Positions 53,827-63,419 are shown, counted from the first letter of the stretch. The stretch is DNA of 64,000 bases from Actinophytocola sp963729115 (GCA_963729115.1 CAVSMR010000003.1:186001-250000), one strand, 5' to 3'. Notes: generated by a model from the letters alone, not told the origin. Numbers and translations are program-made.

Positions 53827-56805
53827 TTGCCGCACATCCGATTTCTTGCCCTGACCGCAGTCGTCGCCGCGCTCGCGGTCGCGGCGCCCGGCCCGGTCGC
53901 GGCCGCGCCGGCGGCGGAGTGGCGGGTCACCACGGTGGCCGGGTTCGGCGCGCCCGGGTACTCCGGCGACGGCTGGCCGGCGACCGAGGCCAGGCTCGCC
54001 GGTTCGACCGCCTACGCCCCGCGGATCGCCGTCACCACGAACGGCACGCTCTACGTGGCCGAGTGGGGCAACAACCGGTTGCGCCGGGTGACGCCGGACG
54101 GCGTGATCGACACGGTGCCGGGTACCTCCACCGCACGTGGCGGGTTCCCGCGCGCGGTGGCCGTCACCGCCGACGGGACGGCCTACCTGGCGACCGAGGC
54201 GGGCCTGCTCCGGGTCGGCGCCGGTGGCGCCACGAAGGTGCCGACGGACGGGGCCGGGCTGTTGACCCACCTCGCCGCCGACCGCACCGGGAACCTGTAC
54301 TACTCGGTCTCCTCCTTCGACAGCGGTCCGCAACGGGGGGCGATCGTCCGCGCCGACCGCTCGGGCGGCACCAGGACGATCGTCCGGGAGAAGCGGGATG
54401 TCTACTCCATCGCCGTCGCCCCCAACGGGATCGTCTACTACACGACCGGGGACTCCAGAGCGGACTCCCGGACGGTCTACGCCGTCGGGCCGGACGGGCG
54501 GCGGCGGGCCGCGGTCACGCTGCCGGCCGGCCACCTCGCGGGCCCGGTGGCGATCGCCCCGGACGGCACGCCGCACGTCGTCGACGTCACCCGTGGGCGG
54601 CTGCTGGGTATCGGTCCGCGAGGCGCGCTCACCCAACTCGGCCCGGACCTGGCCGGCCAGATCGACGATCTCACGTTCCGGCCGGACGGCACCCCCTACT
54701 TCGTCGTCGGCGCTTCGGTTCGCCGGCTCGAGCGGGCCACCGGCGAGGAGGCGGCCCCGTCGCCGGCTCGCTCGCGATGGGCGAACGACGCGCCGGGCAC
54801 GGTCCACCGCGTCGCCGGTACGGGCGCGGAGCCGGCCATCGACCAGACCGGGCTGAGCGCGCCGGCCGTCGGGCCGGACGGCACCGTGTACGTCGCCCAG
54901 CCGCACCGCAACGTGGTGCACGCGATCGGCCGGGACGGTCGCGTCGAGCGGTTCGCCGGCACCGGACGGTTCGACCCGGACGTCGAGGACCCGCACGCCT
55001 ATGACAGCAAGACGGCCGGCAAGAAGGCCACGAGCGTGGACCTGGCCTATCCGCACGCGGTGGCCGCGGGCGCGGACGGGAACGTGTACATCGCGACGCG
55101 ACACGGGATTCTGCGGGTCGCCGAGGACGGGACCGTCGACACGGCCGTCCCGTTCGACCACTTCGCCGGCGGCGCCGGTGACCTGGCCCTGACCCATCAG
55201 CTCGCCGTGGACGACGCCGGGACGGTGTACTACACGGAGACCAGCGCGCCGGCCCAAGGCGTGGTCCGGAAGAGCACCGGCGACGGCGACGCGGCGCTCA
55301 TCGCGGGAGACGGCGGCAGCCTCTTCGGCCGGTACTCGGACAACAAGCCTGCCGTCAAGGTGAACCTCCGCGACCCGACGGCCGTCTCGGTCGGCGAGGA
55401 CGGCACCGTCTACTTCATCGAGACCCTCAACGGGACCGCCGTTCACGCGGTCCGCGCGATCCGGCCGGACGGCATCCTGGTCACCGTGGTCGGGAACGTC
55501 GACTTCGGCCTCTCCTCCTCCGGCAACTTCGCCGGCGACGGCGGGCCGGCGACCAGGGCCGCGCTGAACAACCCGCTCGGGGTCGCCGCCGGGCCGGACG
55601 GTTCGTGCTACGTCGCCGACAGCTACAACGGGCGGGTCCGGCGGGTCGAGCGCGGCGGCGTGATCACGACCGTCGCCGGGACCGGACGGCGAGCCGAGAC
55701 CGGGGACGGCGGTCCCGCGACCGGGGCCGCGCTGGTCGACCCGACCGGGCTGGCGGTCGCGGACGGCACGGTCTACGTCACCTCGTCGGAGAGCACCCGG
55801 GTCCGTGCGATCTCGCCGGAGGGCACCATCTCCACGCTCGCCGACCTCGGGGAAACGCCGGCCGAGCGGCCGTTCGCCCAGATCCATGCCCTCGACGTCG
55901 GGCCGGACGGCTCGGTCTACGTCGGCGCGCGCGACGGGGTGACGTCGCTGGCCCCCGACGGTGCCGCGGCGGACGTCCGCGGCCTGGCCGCGCTGTCCCC
56001 GATCGCCGTGGGCCGGGACGGCTCGGTGTACCAGGTCGTCCAGGAAGGGCTGGCCGATCCCGACAAGCAGTCTGCGCAGCTGTGGCGCCGGTACCCGGAC
56101 GGCACCGTCGTGCGGTTGGCGGCCGACCAGCCGCTGACCGGCGTCACCAGAATCGCCGTCGGGCCGGACGACCAGGTCTACGTCGCCTCCGGCACGGAGG
56201 TCTTCCGCATCGAGGACGGCCACCCGGAGCGGCTCATGTCCACACTGGACAAGCCGGTCGCCGGTGGTGGCGGCGACTCCAGCACGCCGGACGTGCGGGC
56301 CATCGCGGCCGGCCCGGACGGACGGTTGTACGTGGTCGCGGTGCACCAGGTCTTCGCCGTGCGCGACGGGAAGACGGAGCTGGTGGCCGGCAACGGCGAC
56401 GAGTTGTCCACGGACGAGGCGGAGGCGGCCGAGGACGGCGGGCCCGCGCGGGACGCGACGCTGAAGAGCCCGTCCGACGTCGCGGTCGCCGGCGACGGCA
56501 CCGTGTTCGTCGCCACCGCGGACGGCGTCCGGCGGGTGCGCGACGGTGTCATCGAGACGATCGACGCGGGTGAGAAGGAGGTCGGCCAGCTGGCCATCGG
56601 GCCGTCCGGCGACCTGTACGCGGCGTCGGCCGCCCGGATCTCCGTGGTGATCCAGCCGGCGAAGGTGACCGTCGACCGGACCTCGTGGACGTGGGTCTGG
56701 TTCGCCGCGGGCGCGGTGGTGGTCCTCCTCGCCGCCGGCCTGCTGCTCCATCGCCGCTGGTCGGCGCGGCGGCGGGCCGCCGCCCCTGCGGACGGGGACG
56801 CGTAG
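53827..56805 (+). CDS. Large NHL-repeat protein with signal peptide and C-terminal membrane anchor
   Basis: 992 aa; the start appears to be TTG 53827 after GGGGGAAG. A signal peptide (FLALTAVVAALAVAA) is followed by many NHL-type repeats (GDGGPATRAALNNPLGVAAGPDGSCYVADSYNGRVRRV is the clearest region, near residues 575-610), predicting two or three beta-propellers. A C-terminal span (about 960-980, WVWFAAGAVVVLLAAGLLL) and a basic tail anchor it. It therefore faces the cell exterior. Binding partner unknown. Divergent from the GH30 gene. Confidence 0.82.
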   Translation: MPHIRFLALTAVVAALAVAAPGPVAAAPAAEWRVTTVAGFGAPGYSGDGWPATEARLAGSTAYAPRIAVTTNGTLYVAEWGNNRLRRVTPDGVIDTVPGTSTARGGFPRAVAVTADGTAYLATEAGLLRVGAGGATKVPTDGAGLLTHLAADRTGNLYYSVSSFDSGPQRGAIVRADRSGGTRTIVREKRDVYSIAVAPNGIVYYTTGDSRADSRTVYAVGPDGRRRAAVTLPAGHLAGPVAIAPDGTPHVVDVTRGRLLGIGPRGALTQLGPDLAGQIDDLTFRPDGTPYFVVGASVRRLERATGEEAAPSPARSRWANDAPGTVHRVAGTGAEPAIDQTGLSAPAVGPDGTVYVAQPHRNVVHAIGRDGRVERFAGTGRFDPDVEDPHAYDSKTAGKKATSVDLAYPHAVAAGADGNVYIATRHGILRVAEDGTVDTAVPFDHFAGGAGDLALTHQLAVDDAGTVYYTETSAPAQGVVRKSTGDGDAALIAGDGGSLFGRYSDNKPAVKVNLRDPTAVSVGEDGTVYFIETLNGTAVHAVRAIRPDGILVTVVGNVDFGLSSSGNFAGDGGPATRAALNNPLGVAAGPDGSCYVADSYNGRVRRVERGGVITTVAGTGRRAETGDGGPATGAALVDPTGLAVADGTVYVTSSESTRVRAISPEGTISTLADLGETPAERPFAQIHALDVGPDGSVYVGARDGVTSLAPDGAAADVRGLAALSPIAVGRDGSVYQVVQEGLADPDKQSAQLWRRYPDGTVVRLAADQPLTGVTRIAVGPDDQVYVASGTEVFRIEDGHPERLMSTLDKPVAGGGGDSSTPDVRAIAAGPDGRLYVVAVHQVFAVRDGKTELVAGNGDELSTDEAEAAEDGGPARDATLKSPSDVAVAGDGTVFVATADGVRRVRDGVIETIDAGEKEVGQLAIGPSGDLYAASAARISVVIQPAKVTVDRTSWTWVWFAAGAVVVLLAAGLLLHRRWSARRRAAAPADGDA

Positions 56806-56838
56806 CCCGGCTGCCGGGGTGGCGCCGTTCGGGGCGGC

Positions 56839-56855
56839 TCATCCCCGGCGGGCGA
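56839..56855. promoter_or_regulatory. Degenerate regulon palindrome, site 8 (TCATCC-N5-GGGCGA)
   Basis: Left half exact, one mismatch in the right half, spacer CCGGC. It lies 62 bases upstream of the membrane protein GTG at 56918, the same distance as the exact sites. Confidence 0.55.
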
Positions 56856-56917
56856 GGCGCGCGTGGCCGAACGGCCGGACGCTGGCCCCTGCGGGAACTC
56901 GCAATGGGAGGCCAACC

Positions 56918-58288
56918 GTGTCCGAGCTGACGGTGTCCGGGCCAACTGAGGGCGAACGCGGCAAGACGACCGCGGCGCTGAGTGCCGACGAGCGTGCCGA
57001 GCTGGAACGGTTGCGCGGCGAGGTCGAAGCGCTGCGCGCGACCCCGCCCCCGCCCCGCCCGCGGCGGTCGTTCAACTGGAAGTCCGTGGTGTCGGTGATC
57101 CTCATCGTCCTCGGCTGCGTGCTGGCACCGGTGGCGCTCGCGGCGGTGTGGACGAACCGCCAGGTCGCCGACACCGACCGGTTCGTCACGACGATGAGCC
57201 CCCTGATCCGCGACCCGGCCGTGCAGGCCGCGCTGACCAACCGGGTGACCGACACGGTGTTCACCTACGTCGACGTCCGCGCCGTCGCCGACGACGCGGT
57301 CGACGCGCTCGCCGCTCAGGGGCTGCCGCCGCGGATCAGCGACCGGCTGCACGATCTCACCGGCCCGCTCGCGAACAGCGTGCGGACCTTCGTGCACACC
57401 AAGGTCGGGGAGTTGTTCGCGAGCGAGCGGTTCGCCCAGGCCTGGGACCGGACGATCCGGATCGCGCACCAGCAGGCCGTCAAGGTGCTGTCCGGCGACG
57501 CGTCGGCGGTCGCGATCTCCGGGGACAAGGTGACCCTCGACCTGGCCCCGTTCATCGATGCGGCCAAGCAGCAGCTGGTCGCCGCCGGGCTCACCGCCGC
57601 CAACCGGGTGCCCGAGGTGCACCCGACGATCGCGATCGGCGACGCCGACACCCTGGTCAAGGCCCAGGGCGCGTACACCGCCCTCGACCGGCTCGCGACC
57701 TGGCTGCCCTGGATCGCGATCGCCCTCATCGCGCTGGGTGTCTACCTCGCCCGCCACAAGCGGCGCGCGCTGGTCGCGGCCGGACTCGGCTTCGCCGGGA
57801 GCATGCTCGTGCTCGCCGCCGCGCTGTTGATCACTCGCGCGGTCCTGGTCGACTCGGTGCCCAGCCGCTCCTCCGCGCCGACCGCGGCCGCCTACGACAT
57901 CATCGTCCGGTTCCTCCGCGACGGGCTGCGCACCCTGCTCGTGCTCGGCCTGGTCATCGCGCTCGGCGCGTTCCTCGCCGGACCGTCGGTGACCGCGGTG
58001 CGGATCCGTGGCGGCACCGTCCGCGCCCTGAACTGGCTGCGCGGCCGGTCCGGGCTGCGCACCGGGAAGTTCGGTGCGTGGGTGCACACCTACCGCGGCG
58101 TGCTGCGGGGTGCGGCGGTCGGCATCGCCGTGCTGATCGTGATCTTCCTCGACCAGCCCAGCGGCCTGGCCGTCCTGCTGACCGCGCTGTTCCTCGTCGT
58201 CTGCCTCGTGGTGATCCAGTTCCTCGACCAACCGGCGACGACCGATTCGACCAGCGAACCGACCGCCACGCCGACGCCGACCGGCTGA
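56918..58288 (+). CDS. Multi-span membrane protein with N-terminal coiled coil
   Basis: 456 aa from GTG 56918 (GGGAGG site). A cytoplasmic coiled-coil segment (ADERAELERLRGEVEALRA) and proline run, one span (about 55-75), an extracytoplasmic region of about 170 residues (TDRFVTTMSPLIRDPAVQAALTNRV onwards), then four to five spans and a Thr/Pro tail. No domain I can name. Lies downstream of a regulon-like site and ends 34 bases from the convergent FGE gene. Confidence 0.7.
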   Translation: MSELTVSGPTEGERGKTTAALSADERAELERLRGEVEALRATPPPPRPRRSFNWKSVVSVILIVLGCVLAPVALAAVWTNRQVADTDRFVTTMSPLIRDPAVQAALTNRVTDTVFTYVDVRAVADDAVDALAAQGLPPRISDRLHDLTGPLANSVRTFVHTKVGELFASERFAQAWDRTIRIAHQQAVKVLSGDASAVAISGDKVTLDLAPFIDAAKQQLVAAGLTAANRVPEVHPTIAIGDADTLVKAQGAYTALDRLATWLPWIAIALIALGVYLARHKRRALVAAGLGFAGSMLVLAAALLITRAVLVDSVPSRSSAPTAAAYDIIVRFLRDGLRTLLVLGLVIALGAFLAGPSVTAVRIRGGTVRALNWLRGRSGLRTGKFGAWVHTYRGVLRGAAVGIAVLIVIFLDQPSGLAVLLTALFLVVCLVVIQFLDQPATTDSTSEPTATPTPTG

Positions 58289-58322
58289 CCCGACCAGCTG
58301 ACCGACTGGCCCGCGACCCGGC

Positions 58323-59270
58323 TCAGCGAGGCTCCGTCCGCGATATCAGGCGGAGCCCGAGGTGGCAGGTGGCGGTGTCCACGGCGTGCGCCATCCGGGC
58401 CGCCGGACGGTAGCGCCGGCAGTAGTTCGGCGCGCACAGATGCGAGCCGCCCTTGATCACCTTGCGCGGGATGCGGGTCTGGGGCGTCGCCGGGTCGACG
58501 CTGGCGTCGCGCGGGTCGGCGGGCGCGCAGCAGGGGCTCGCCGGTGCGGTGTGCGGGCCGTACCAGTCGGTGGTCCACTCCCACACGTTGCCGATCATGT
58601 CGTACAGGCCGTAGCCGTTGGGCGGGTAGCGCCCGACCGGGGCGGTGCCGACGTATCCGTCCGCGCCGGTGTTCTCGTAGGGGAAGTCGCCTTGCCAGGT
58701 GTTGGCCAGCCAGGTGCCGTCGGGGGAGAGCTCGTCACCCCACGCGTAGGGGGCGCCGTCCAGCCCGCCGCGGGCGGCGAGCTCCCATTCGGCCTCGGTG
58801 GGGATCTCCTTGCCGGCCCAGCGCGCGTAGGCCGCGGCGTCCTCCCACGCCAGGTGCACCACCGGGTGGTCGGGCCGCTTCCGGATCGACGTGCCCGGGC
58901 CGGCCGGGTGGCGCCAGTCCGCGCCGGGCACGTAGGTCCACCAGTTGTAGGGATCGCGCATGTCCACCTCGCGCGTCGGTGCGACGAACACGACCGACGA
59001 GGGTTTGAGCAGCGCGGGGTCGGCGCCGGGGTAGTCGGCGGGGTCCGACGGCCGTTCGGCGACGGTGACGTGGCCGGTCGCGCGGACGAACCGGTCGAAG
59101 TCGCGGTTGCGGACGGTCAGCCGGTCCATCCAGAACCCGTCGACGGTGACGTCGTGGACGGGCGCCTCCTCCGGGTAGTGGCTGTCGGAGCCCATCGCGA
59201 ACGTAGCGCCGGGAACCCACACCATGTCCGCGGTGACCGGTGGCCGAAGAGCGTTGGGTGTGGAGGTCAC
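58323..59270 (-). CDS. Formylglycine-generating enzyme (FGE/SUMF1 family)
   Basis: 315 aa, GTG 59270 (GAGGAG site about 10 bases upstream). Family blocks: MVWVPGATFAMGSDSHYPEEAPVHDVTVDGFWMD, LPTEAEWE-type IPTEAEWELAARGG, MIGNVWEWTTDWY and GGSHLCAPNYCRRYRP. The two copper-binding/catalytic cysteines are present (Cys279 and Cys284, five apart), so it should oxidise a Cys in C-x-P-x-R of a sulfatase to formylglycine. No sulfatase gene is in the window. Preceded by an exact regulon palindrome inside the SulP 3' end. Confidence 0.88.
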   Translation of the reverse strand: MTSTPNALRPPVTADMVWVPGATFAMGSDSHYPEEAPVHDVTVDGFWMDRLTVRNRDFDRFVRATGHVTVAERPSDPADYPGADPALLKPSSVVFVAPTREVDMRDPYNWWTYVPGADWRHPAGPGTSIRKRPDHPVVHLAWEDAAAYARWAGKEIPTEAEWELAARGGLDGAPYAWGDELSPDGTWLANTWQGDFPYENTGADGYVGTAPVGRYPPNGYGLYDMIGNVWEWTTDWYGPHTAPASPCCAPADPRDASVDPATPQTRIPRKVIKGGSHLCAPNYCRRYRPAARMAHAVDTATCHLGLRLISRTEPR

Positions 59271-59318
59271 GGCTGGCCCACTCCTCGATCGTGCCGACGG
59301 TGCCCGTCGAACCTGCCG

Positions 59319-61028
59319 TTAGCCCACCGGGTTGTCCTCATCCGTGCCGGGTGAGGATCCTTCGGGGTCTCGCCCGTCCCGATGGGTCACGAGCCAGGCC
59401 TCGGCGGCGCGGTAGGCCGCCTGGGTGGACTCGCCGACCAGCTCGGTGGCGTGGAAGACGTGGACCGGCCCGGAGCGGGCGACCTTCCTGGTGCGCTTGA
59501 CCATGTCGGTCAGGTCCGTGTGCAGGCCCGACAGGTACAGCCGGCCGCCGGCCGCGTCCAGCCGCCTGGCATAGCCGGCGGTGACGGTGACGAACGTCGA
59601 GCCGAGGTTTCGGCGTCCGCGCAGGCGCAGCACGACGACCGGGGCCACGGCTCCGGCCGGATCGGGCAGCCTGGCCTGCAGGGTGCGGGCGCCGGCGTAG
59701 AACAGGCTGCCGTACACGTCGAGCACGGTGACGTGGTTGCTGGTCAGGGCTGGTGGCGCCGGATGCTCGGCGAACCGGCCGTCCGCCCGCGGCGTCAGCT
59801 CGACCACCCTGAGGTCCATGGCTTCCTGGTTCAGCTGCAGCAGCAGCGACAGCGCCACGCCCACCCCGACCGCCATGGCCACTGGGAGGAGCAGCGTGGC
59901 CAGGAAGGTCGTGACGAGCGCGATCTGGGGGACCCGGCCGCTGCGCAGGATGTTCCTGATCTCCCGTGGCCGCACCGATCCCACACCTGCGAAGATGAGG
60001 ATCGCGGCCAGGGTGGGCATCGCCACCAGGCCGACCACGCCGGAGAAGACGACCAGGATGATCAGCATCCAGGTGCCCGACCAGATCGATGCCCACCGGG
60101 TTCGGGCGCCGACCGCGACGTTCAGTGCGGTCTGCCCGACCGAGCCGCCGACCGGCATGCCGCGGAACAGGCCCGAGGCGAGGTTCGCGGCGCCCTGGGC
60201 CAGGAAGTCGCGGTTGACGTTCGACGGCGCACCGTCCGGGTTCGGCACGCTCTCGCTGACCCCCGCACCCTGCACGAGCACGATCGCCGCCACGGCGAAC
60301 GCGCCGGCCACCAGGTCGAACGACAGCACCCCGAGGTCCGGCAGGTGGGGCAGCGGGAAGCCCTGCGGGATCGGGCCGGCGTCCGAGACGCGGGCGACCT
60401 CGTCGAGGCCGCCGAGCACCACCACGAGCGTGGGCACCACCAGCGCCACCAGGGCGCCGATCACCGACAGGCGGGTGCGCGCCAGCACCCCCAGGATCGC
60501 GATCGCCGACAGGCCGACGAACAGCGACGACAGCACGATCTGGGAGGGGTGGGCCAGCACCGAGACGGCCTTGGCCAGTGGGAAGGCACCCGCCGCCGGC
60601 GCGCCGGTCAGGTCGGCGACCTGACCGGCCACGATGTTGACCGCCACCCCGGTCAGGAAGCCGAGCATGACCGAGTGCGACACGAACCGGGTGTATCGGC
60701 CCAGGTGGGCCAGTCCGGCGGCGACCGCCACCACCCCGGCGAGGATCGTCAGCAGGAACAGGGCGTCCGCCCGGTGCTGCGGATCGATGTCGCCGACCGC
60801 CGAGCCGGCCGCGAGCGCCGCCGCACTGGTCGTGCCGACGACCATCAGCCGGGTGCTCGAGGTGGCGCCACCGACCACCGGCGCGACGAAGCTCGCGTAC
60901 AGGCCGTGCACCGGGTTCACCCCGGTCAGGACGGCACAGGCCATGCCGTCCGGCACGTTGCTCACCGCACCCGGCAGCCCGGCGAGCGCGTCGGAGCGCC
61001 AGCTCCGCCAGTCCCGCCGCAGGCTCAC
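59319..61028 (-). CDS. SulP-family anion transporter with STAS domain
   Basis: 569 aa; GTG 61028 overlaps the stop of the DUF7144 gene (GTGA). About 11-14 hydrophobic segments with SulP features (LPGAVSNVPDGMACAVLTGVNPVHGLYASFVAPVVGG near the N-terminus; DFLAQGAANLASGLFRGMPVGGSVGQTALN in the middle). A C-terminal STAS domain (about 440-545) follows. Transports sulfate, bicarbonate or another anion. Middle of the DUF7144-DUF7144-SulP-FGE gene string on the - strand. Confidence 0.88.
   Translation of the reverse strand: MSLRRDWRSWRSDALAGLPGAVSNVPDGMACAVLTGVNPVHGLYASFVAPVVGGATSSTRLMVVGTTSAAALAAGSAVGDIDPQHRADALFLLTILAGVVAVAAGLAHLGRYTRFVSHSVMLGFLTGVAVNIVAGQVADLTGAPAAGAFPLAKAVSVLAHPSQIVLSSLFVGLSAIAILGVLARTRLSVIGALVALVVPTLVVVLGGLDEVARVSDAGPIPQGFPLPHLPDLGVLSFDLVAGAFAVAAIVLVQGAGVSESVPNPDGAPSNVNRDFLAQGAANLASGLFRGMPVGGSVGQTALNVAVGARTRWASIWSGTWMLIILVVFSGVVGLVAMPTLAAILIFAGVGSVRPREIRNILRSGRVPQIALVTTFLATLLLPVAMAVGVGVALSLLLQLNQEAMDLRVVELTPRADGRFAEHPAPPALTSNHVTVLDVYGSLFYAGARTLQARLPDPAGAVAPVVVLRLRGRRNLGSTFVTVTAGYARRLDAAGGRLYLSGLHTDLTDMVKRTRKVARSGPVHVFHATELVGESTQAAYRAAEAWLVTHRDGRDPEGSSPGTDEDNPVG
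59338..59354. promoter_or_regulatory. Putative regulon palindrome, site 5 (TCATCC-N5-GGGTGA)
   Basis: Spacer GTGCC. It overlaps the last codons of the SulP gene and lies 68 bases upstream of the FGE GTG (59270), giving FGE its own promoter within the gene string. Confidence 0.7.
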
Positions 61029-61474
61029 CAGTCCTCAGTGGACCTGGCTTCGTCGCCGTGCACGATCAGTGCCCAGATGATCAGGATGTCGATGGTGATC
61101 ACGATCATGGCCCACACCGGGTACGCGGACAGGAACGCCAGCTGTGCGATGGCGTTGAGACCCGCGAACGCGACGCCGCCGACCCGGGCCCACGTCGCGC
61201 CGGTGAACAGGGCGACGCCGACGATGACCGCGAGGCCGCCCATGATCAGGTGGACCCAGCCCCAGGCGGTGATGTCGAAGACCAGCAGGCCCTGCTGGGT
61301 GGGGACGTAGTACTGGTCGTTGAACAGCGCGACCAGACCCTCGATGAGGTTGAAGGACCCGACGAGTACCAGCATGGTCCCGGCGAAGTAGACCCAGCCG
61401 ACCCACCCTGTCCGCCTGGCGGTGCGGTGGGTGGCCGCGCCGCTCGCAGATCCGTGCACTGCTTGATCGCTCAT
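61025..61474 (-). CDS. DUF7144-type four-span membrane protein (copy A)
   Basis: 149 aa, ATG 61474 (CAGGAGA site). Four spans; signature GWVYFAGTMLVLVGSFNLIEGLVALFNDQYYV, then ITAWGWVHLIMGGLAVIVG and a final IVITIDILIIWALIVHGDE. Function unknown; the family is frequent in stress-related actinobacterial clusters. Overlaps SulP by GTGA and lies 28 bases after copy B. Confidence 0.75.
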   Translation of the reverse strand: MSDQAVHGSASGAATHRTARRTGWVGWVYFAGTMLVLVGSFNLIEGLVALFNDQYYVPTQQGLLVFDITAWGWVHLIMGGLAVIVGVALFTGATWARVGGVAFAGLNAIAQLAFLSAYPVWAMIVITIDILIIWALIVHGDEARSTEDW

Positions 61475-61502
61475 GGTCGTCTCCTGTCGTGTTGCGCGTG
61501 CG

Positions 61503-61937
61503 TCACCGCAGCAGTTTCATGTCCCGGCCGTGCGCCACGATCGCGAAGATCACGATGACGTCGAACGCGATGACCAGCAGCGACCAGGCCGGGTTGGCGG
61601 CGATGAACGTGAGGTGCGAGATCGCGCTGAGCCCGGCGATGATGACCGCGGCGACGAGCGCGCCCCGGTTGCCGCGGATCGCGCCGAGGCCGATGCCGAC
61701 GGACAGCAGGCCGAGGACGAGCTGCAGCCAGCCCAGCGTGGTGATGGGGATGTCGACCGCGAGCCGGTCGGACGTCACCACCGCGTAGCTCTCGTTGAGG
61801 ATGTTGGTGAGGCCCTCGAGCGCGTGCACCGCGCCGATGAAGATCAGCATGCCGGCGCCGAAGGCGATCCAGCCGGTCCAGTTGGAGGCGTATGCGGACT
61901 CGTCGAGCGTCTCGTCGACCGTGGACCTGTCGGTCAT
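61503..61937 (-). CDS. DUF7144-type four-span membrane protein (copy B)
   Basis: 144 aa from ATG 61937 (GGAGG, spacing five). NWTGWIAFGAGMLIFIGAVHALEGLTNILNESYAVV, TTLGWLQLVLGLLSVGIG and a C-terminal VIAFDVIVIFAIVAHGRDMK align with copy A. An acidic N-terminal tail (STVDETLDESAYAS). First gene of the SulP/FGE string; the exact regulon palindrome lies 68 bases upstream. Confidence 0.75.
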   Translation of the reverse strand: MTDRSTVDETLDESAYASNWTGWIAFGAGMLIFIGAVHALEGLTNILNESYAVVTSDRLAVDIPITTLGWLQLVLGLLSVGIGLGAIRGNRGALVAAVIIAGLSAISHLTFIAANPAWSLLVIAFDVIVIFAIVAHGRDMKLLR

Positions 61938-62004
61938 GGCATCCTCCGCGACTCCAGCCCGACCCCGAACGGTCGAAGTCTCGCCCCATCGGCCGCGGCC
62001 GTCC

Positions 62005-62021
62005 TCATCCGGCGGGGATGA
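62005..62021. promoter_or_regulatory. Putative regulon palindrome, site 6 (TCATCC-N5-GGATGA)
   Basis: Spacer GGCGG; fully symmetric half-sites. It lies between divergent genes, 68 bases from the DUF7144 copy B ATG and 73 bases from the AI-2E transporter ATG. Confidence 0.75.
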
Positions 62022-62093
62022 ATTCGTGCTCGCGCTGGGTCTCGTCCGTTGTGGGTGACGCGGGTGGGCGGTGTGCGGGGCTAGGTTGCGCGG

Positions 62094-63419
62094 ATGGCAG
62101 ATTCTGCTGGTCAGACGGGTGATGCGCGGCCCTCGGGTGGGCTGTTGCTGGACCTGCCGCGGGCGTTCGTCATCTTGCTGTGTGCCGCGGCCGTGGTGGT
62201 GGTGTTCGCGGGCGTGCGGGAGGCGTCGTGGCTGCTCGCGCCGACGTTCCTGGCGCTCGTCCTGGTGATCGCGGTGTCGCCGGTCTCGTCGGGGTTGCGG
62301 CGGCGGGGATGGCCGGCGCCGCTGACCACGCTGGTGCTGGTCATCCTCGTGTTCGGGAGCTTGACGGTGCTTGCGCTGGGCATCTTCGTGTCGGTGGCCG
62401 CGCTCGCGACGCAACTGCCCAAGTACGCGGCGAACGCCGATGACCTGGCCTCGTCGGTGACGAACTGGCTGGCGCAGTTCGGGGTCGGTACCGACCAGCT
62501 CAAGCAGGCGGCGAACTCGCTGGACGTGGGCAAGCTGGGCGGGTTTCTCGCCGGGCTGCTGAGCAGCGTCGCCGGGCTGGCGTCCAGCGTGGCGTTCCTG
62601 TTGGCGCTGCTGCTGTTCCTGAGCGTCGAGTCCTCCGGGGTGGGGGACCGGCTGGCGTCGATCACCGCGGACCGGCCGAGCGTGACGGGGGCGCTGGAGC
62701 GGTTCGCTCGCGGGACGCGGCGGTACCTGCTGGTGACGACGGTGTTCGGGTTGATCGTCGCGATCCTCGACAGCGCCGCGTTGATGATCATGGGGGTGCC
62801 GTTGGCGATCACGTGGGGGCTGCTGGCGTTCATCACGAACTACATCCCGAACATCGGGTTCATCATCGGCCTGGCGCCGCCGGCGTTGCTGGCGCTGCTG
62901 TCGGGTGGGCCGGAACTGATGATCGCCGTGATCATCGTGTACGGCGCGCTCAACTTCGTGTTGCAGTCGCTGGTGCAGCCGCGGTTCATCGGTGACGCGG
63001 TGGGCCTGTCCATCACGATCACCTTCCTGTCGCTGGCCTTCTGGGCGTGGCTGCTCGGACCGCTGGGCGCGATCCTGGCGATCCCGTTGACGTTGCTGGT
63101 CAAGGCGCTGCTGGTGGACATCGACCCGCGCGCCCGGTGGGCCGACGCGCTGCTGCGGTCATCCCCGAAGGAGCTCGACGAGGCGGAGCTCGCGGCGATG
63201 CTCGAGGAACGCAGGGCGCAACGCAAGGCGCGCCGCCGATGGCGCCTACGCAAACAAGCCGCGGCGGCCGAGTCCACCGCGCCAACCGACTCCACCGAGT
63301 CCGCCGCACCAACCGAGCCGGCCGATTCCACCGCGCCGACCGACCGCGCCGCGCCGGCGGGGTCCGCCGCACCGACCGAGCGCGGCGCGGCTGCCGAGCG
63401 AGCCGTGCCGACCGAGTGA
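62094..63419 (+). CDS. AI-2E family transporter-like membrane protein
   Basis: 441 aa, ATG 62094. Family blocks: paired N-terminal spans, a soluble helical insert (LPKYAANADDLASSVTNWLAQFG), ITWGLLAFITNYIPNIGFIIGLAPPALLALL (the NYIPNIG motif) and LVQPRFIGDAVGLSITITFLSLAFWAWLLGPLGAILAIPLT. Members include Na+/H+ antiporters and exporters; the AI-2 name is historical. A charged helix and then a low-complexity Ala/Pro/Thr/Glu tail (about 395-441) end at a stop within tandem repeats. Confidence 0.85.
   Translation: MADSAGQTGDARPSGGLLLDLPRAFVILLCAAAVVVVFAGVREASWLLAPTFLALVLVIAVSPVSSGLRRRGWPAPLTTLVLVILVFGSLTVLALGIFVSVAALATQLPKYAANADDLASSVTNWLAQFGVGTDQLKQAANSLDVGKLGGFLAGLLSSVAGLASSVAFLLALLLFLSVESSGVGDRLASITADRPSVTGALERFARGTRRYLLVTTVFGLIVAILDSAALMIMGVPLAITWGLLAFITNYIPNIGFIIGLAPPALLALLSGGPELMIAVIIVYGALNFVLQSLVQPRFIGDAVGLSITITFLSLAFWAWLLGPLGAILAIPLTLLVKALLVDIDPRARWADALLRSSPKELDEAELAAMLEERRAQRKARRRWRLRKQAAAAESTAPTDSTESAAPTEPADSTAPTDRAAPAGSAAPTERGAAAERAVPTE

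Noticed and set aside
53725..56751. 1008-codon - strand open frame
   Set aside because: Low-complexity Arg/Gly/Asp translation opposite the NHL-repeat protein, whose frame has a signal peptide, repeats and an anchor.
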